DNA of 64,000 nucleotides, taken from positions 113,878 through 177,877 of the forward strand of contig JARGNI010000007.1 in the NCBI GenBank assembly GCA_029213195.1, read 5' to 3'. The position numbers were made by a program, and so were the translations under genes. Origin of the DNA: Verrucomicrobiales bacterium. Lineage in GTDB: Bacteria > Verrucomicrobiota > Verrucomicrobiia > Verrucomicrobiales > DEV007. Below the pieces are notes generated by a model. It ran no database searches. It was not told the DNA's origin and saw only the letters and a list, made by a program, of their open reading frames with translations. Below, piece by piece: positions 62,239 to 64,000 of this stretch. Position 1 is the first letter of the stretch. Every line of letters starts with the position of its first letter.

Positions 62239-63828
62239 TCAGATCGAGCTTCTTCGAACCAGGTCTCGAAATTCCTCCCGCAAGCCGAGAGGATCCTTTC
62301 TTGCGCCTTCCTGAGACCATACCAGGATGTCTCGACGGGTTGTCTGCCCGGCATGGGGAGAGTCTCGAAGTCGCATCCCAAAGGCCGCTACCGCAGTGGC
62401 AAACCGAAAATCCGAAGAGGCTTTCGCAAAGGAACAATCCGAATCCTCGATGGGAAAGGATACGAGCTCGCTGTTGCGCCCCTCCGGTTCCTTATAGCGA
62501 AGCTTTACGGTCATGAGTTCCTCGGTCATCGCCTCCTCACGGAAACTCTCCTCGGTGTCCTGGTATCTGAGATTCTCTGCCTCAGGCTGAGAAAACGGCA
62601 CGCCGCGGGGAACGATCTCATAGAATGCGGTGACTTGGTGCCCCGCTCCGATTTCACCAGCATCCTTCTTGTCGTCGGAGAAATCGCGGTCTTCGAGGAT
62701 CCGATTCTCATACCCGATGAGCCGGTACGCTCGGACCTTGGCGGGGTTGAACTCCACCTGAATCTTCACGTCCTTGGCAATGGTCATGAGGGTCCCGGCA
62801 GTTTCCTCGACCATGACTTTTCGAGCTTCGTTCAGGGTATCGATGTAGGCGTAGTTTCCATTTCCTTTCCCCGACAGCTTCTCGAGCATCGAATCGTTGT
62901 AGTTGCCCATGCCAAAGCCAAGAACACTGAGGTAGATACCCGATTTTGCCTTTTCCTCGATCAGGTCAACCAGGGCACTGTCGCTACTTGGCCCCACATT
63001 GAAGTCGCCGTCGGTGGCAAGAATGACCCGATTGATCCCGTCCCGCTGGAAGTTTTCCTTGGCCACTCGATAGGCCAGTTCAATTCCCGCTCCCCCGGCT
63101 GTCGACCCGCCCGATTGCAGACGGTCCATTGCCTCGTGGATCGTATCAAGTTCGGAGCAAGGTGTCGATGGCAGGGCAATACCGGAGCTTCCCGCATAGA
63201 CGACGACTGCGATTCGATCATCGGCTCGCATCTGGTTGGCCAGCATGAGAAGACTCCGCTTCAGGAGAGGCAACTTGTTCTCACTCCCCATCGACCCTGA
63301 GACATCGACCAGGAAGACGAGGGTCGCGGAGGGCCGATCTTCTGTTTTCATTTCCTTTCCGCTGAGCGCGACTCGCACCAACTGATGCCGCGGCTTCCAG
63401 GGACAGGACGCGACTTCGCTGGCCACGGAGAACGGAAGACCGTTTTGAGGCGCCGGGTAGTCATAGTCGAAATAGTTGACCATTTCCTCGATCCGAACCG
63501 CTCCTTTCGGAACCTCGATCTTCCCTTCGATCATCCGTCGCACGTTGGAGTAGGAAGCCGTGTCGACATCGACCGAAAAGGTCGAGAGCGGGGAAAGCCG
63601 CGTCGCACGAAACTGGTTGTTCTCCCGAAAGGCGTATCGCTCTCCGGTCGCGAAACTCGTGGGCGTTCGCTTCCCTCGGAAGCCGAAAGCGGGTTGCTGA
63701 ATCGGAGCTTTCGCCACCCCCGAATAGGAAGATGGCGAAGCAATCGAATGGGAATGGTGATAGTGGGTTGATCGACAACCGACTGAAATCAAGCCGGCGA
63801 ACAGGGAAAAAACAACAAGTGGTCTCAT
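62239..63828 (-). CDS. YfbK-like von Willebrand factor A lipoprotein
   Basis: 529 residues. A lipoprotein signal (SLFAGLISVGC with lipobox SVGC) is followed by a low-complexity stretch, the YfbK N-terminal region (LSTFSVDVDTASYSNVRRM, IRIEEMVNYFDYDYP-like segment), a VWA domain with the MIDAS motif DVSGSMG at about 176-182 and ATDGDFNVG, and a C-terminal DUF3520 region (RAYRLIGYENRILEDRDF, VTAFYEIVP). YfbK proteins are envelope VWA proteins of unknown role, often next to ECF sigma factor genes. The gene begins 172 bases before the window edge. Confidence 0.9.
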   Translation of the reverse strand: MRPLVVFSLFAGLISVGCRSTHYHHSHSIASPSSYSGVAKAPIQQPAFGFRGKRTPTSFATGERYAFRENNQFRATRLSPLSTFSVDVDTASYSNVRRMIEGKIEVPKGAVRIEEMVNYFDYDYPAPQNGLPFSVASEVASCPWKPRHQLVRVALSGKEMKTEDRPSATLVFLVDVSGSMGSENKLPLLKRSLLMLANQMRADDRIAVVVYAGSSGIALPSTPCSELDTIHEAMDRLQSGGSTAGGAGIELAYRVAKENFQRDGINRVILATDGDFNVGPSSDSALVDLIEEKAKSGIYLSVLGFGMGNYNDSMLEKLSGKGNGNYAYIDTLNEARKVMVEETAGTLMTIAKDVKIQVEFNPAKVRAYRLIGYENRILEDRDFSDDKKDAGEIGAGHQVTAFYEIVPRGVPFSQPEAENLRYQDTEESFREEAMTEELMTVKLRYKEPEGRNSELVSFPIEDSDCSFAKASSDFRFATAVAAFGMRLRDSPHAGQTTRRDILVWSQEGARKDPLGLREEFRDLVRRSSI

Positions 63829-64000
63829 AGCACTGCTGTCTACGGTGAGGAGATTCCTAATCTTTCAGTTCGGAGCAAAGTCGGGGGGCATTGTCCTGCT
63901 CTTCAATGAATCTACTCGCAAGAGAGTCCAGCGAATGGCACAGGCCTAGGAGACTGTCGGGGTTAGCGCAAGCGGATCAGGCGAGATCCCGGATGAGCGA
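63829..64000. other. unassigned window edge
   Basis: 172 bases upstream of the VWA gene, with no complete gene. Minus-strand frames close at short stops, and one could be the tail of a gene lying beyond the window. Confidence 0.3.

Noticed and set aside
1..64000. tRNA genes, CRISPR arrays and insertion sequences
   Set aside because: None was found by eye: no regularly spaced repeats, no transposase-like frames, and no cloverleaf-like segment in the gaps. A dedicated tRNA scan could still find a missed one.

Overview
The window reads as a chromosome segment of a Gram-negative member of the PVC group, most probably Verrucomicrobiota (an Opitutae/Puniceicoccales-like lineage is my best guess; Planctomycetota is the main alternative). 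Outer-membrane genes (lpxA, an LptD-like barrel, an LptF/LptG permease, an OmpA-type protein, a TpsB barrel) sit beside families typical of that group: the secreted DUF1592/DUF1552 pair, the DUF1549-DUF1553/DUF1501 pair, a formylglycine sulfatase, DUF6807, FG-GAP and DUF6868 proteins. The placement is inference from gene families only. Coding density is high. No tRNA, rRNA, CRISPR array or insertion sequence was seen, and no gene-free stretch exceeds about 300 bases.

Layout. 1-5 kb (minus): a BON-repeat/OmpA envelope protein with a small membrane protein, then rpsO-pnp with good terminators. 5-12.9 kb: LON-domain protein, ammonium transporter, mnmE (minus), radC, lpxA, lptD. 12.9-17 kb: an internally deleted UDP-glucose dehydrogenase remnant, two small membrane proteins and a tripartite tricarboxylate transporter whose binding protein is fused to its small membrane subunit. 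17-25 kb: sugar isomerase/epimerase, orphan TpsB transporter, tatD, a GH92 mannosidase without a visible signal peptide, and a glycosyltransferase. 25-34.6 kb: DUF1592/DUF1552 pair, sulfatase, DUF6807, DUF58-DUF4381, and an Nramp-like transporter with atypical metal-site motifs. 34.7-39.2 kb: three-gene ABC importer of the ferric-iron type. 39.2-42.2 kb: small exported protein, rpoA-rplQ, DUF6868, lipoprotein. 42.2-50 kb: a three-module HtrA/jelly-roll/SirB1 protein, FG-GAP protein, DUF1549-DUF1553/DUF1501 pair. 50-64 kb: DUF1460 protein, small membrane protein overlapping a convergent gene, LptF/G-type permease, DUF455-ATP-grasp fusion, ligA, BrnT-type toxin-antitoxin pair, lipoproteins, TrmN6-like methyltransferase and a YfbK-like VWA lipoprotein.

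How genes work together. Housekeeping units (rpsO-pnp, rpoA-rplQ, mnmE, ligA, radC) are interleaved with envelope biogenesis and with exported degradative or redox proteins suited to sulfated or complex polysaccharide use. Translational coupling (ATGA-type overlaps) marks several tight units: the OmpA pair, TctCB-TctA, the iron-type ABC operon, DUF58-DUF4381, and the pair at 60.1-61.1 kb.

The most unusual items are the DUF455 ferritin-like/ATP-grasp fusion at 54.1-56.2 kb, the HtrA-jelly roll-SirB1 protein at 42.3-44.6 kb, the doubly deleted ugd at 12.9 kb, and the TctC-TctB fusion at 14.2 kb. Many genes lack an obvious Shine-Dalgarno sequence, so starts were chosen from signal peptides, family alignments recalled from memory, and spacing; several are TTG or GTG.
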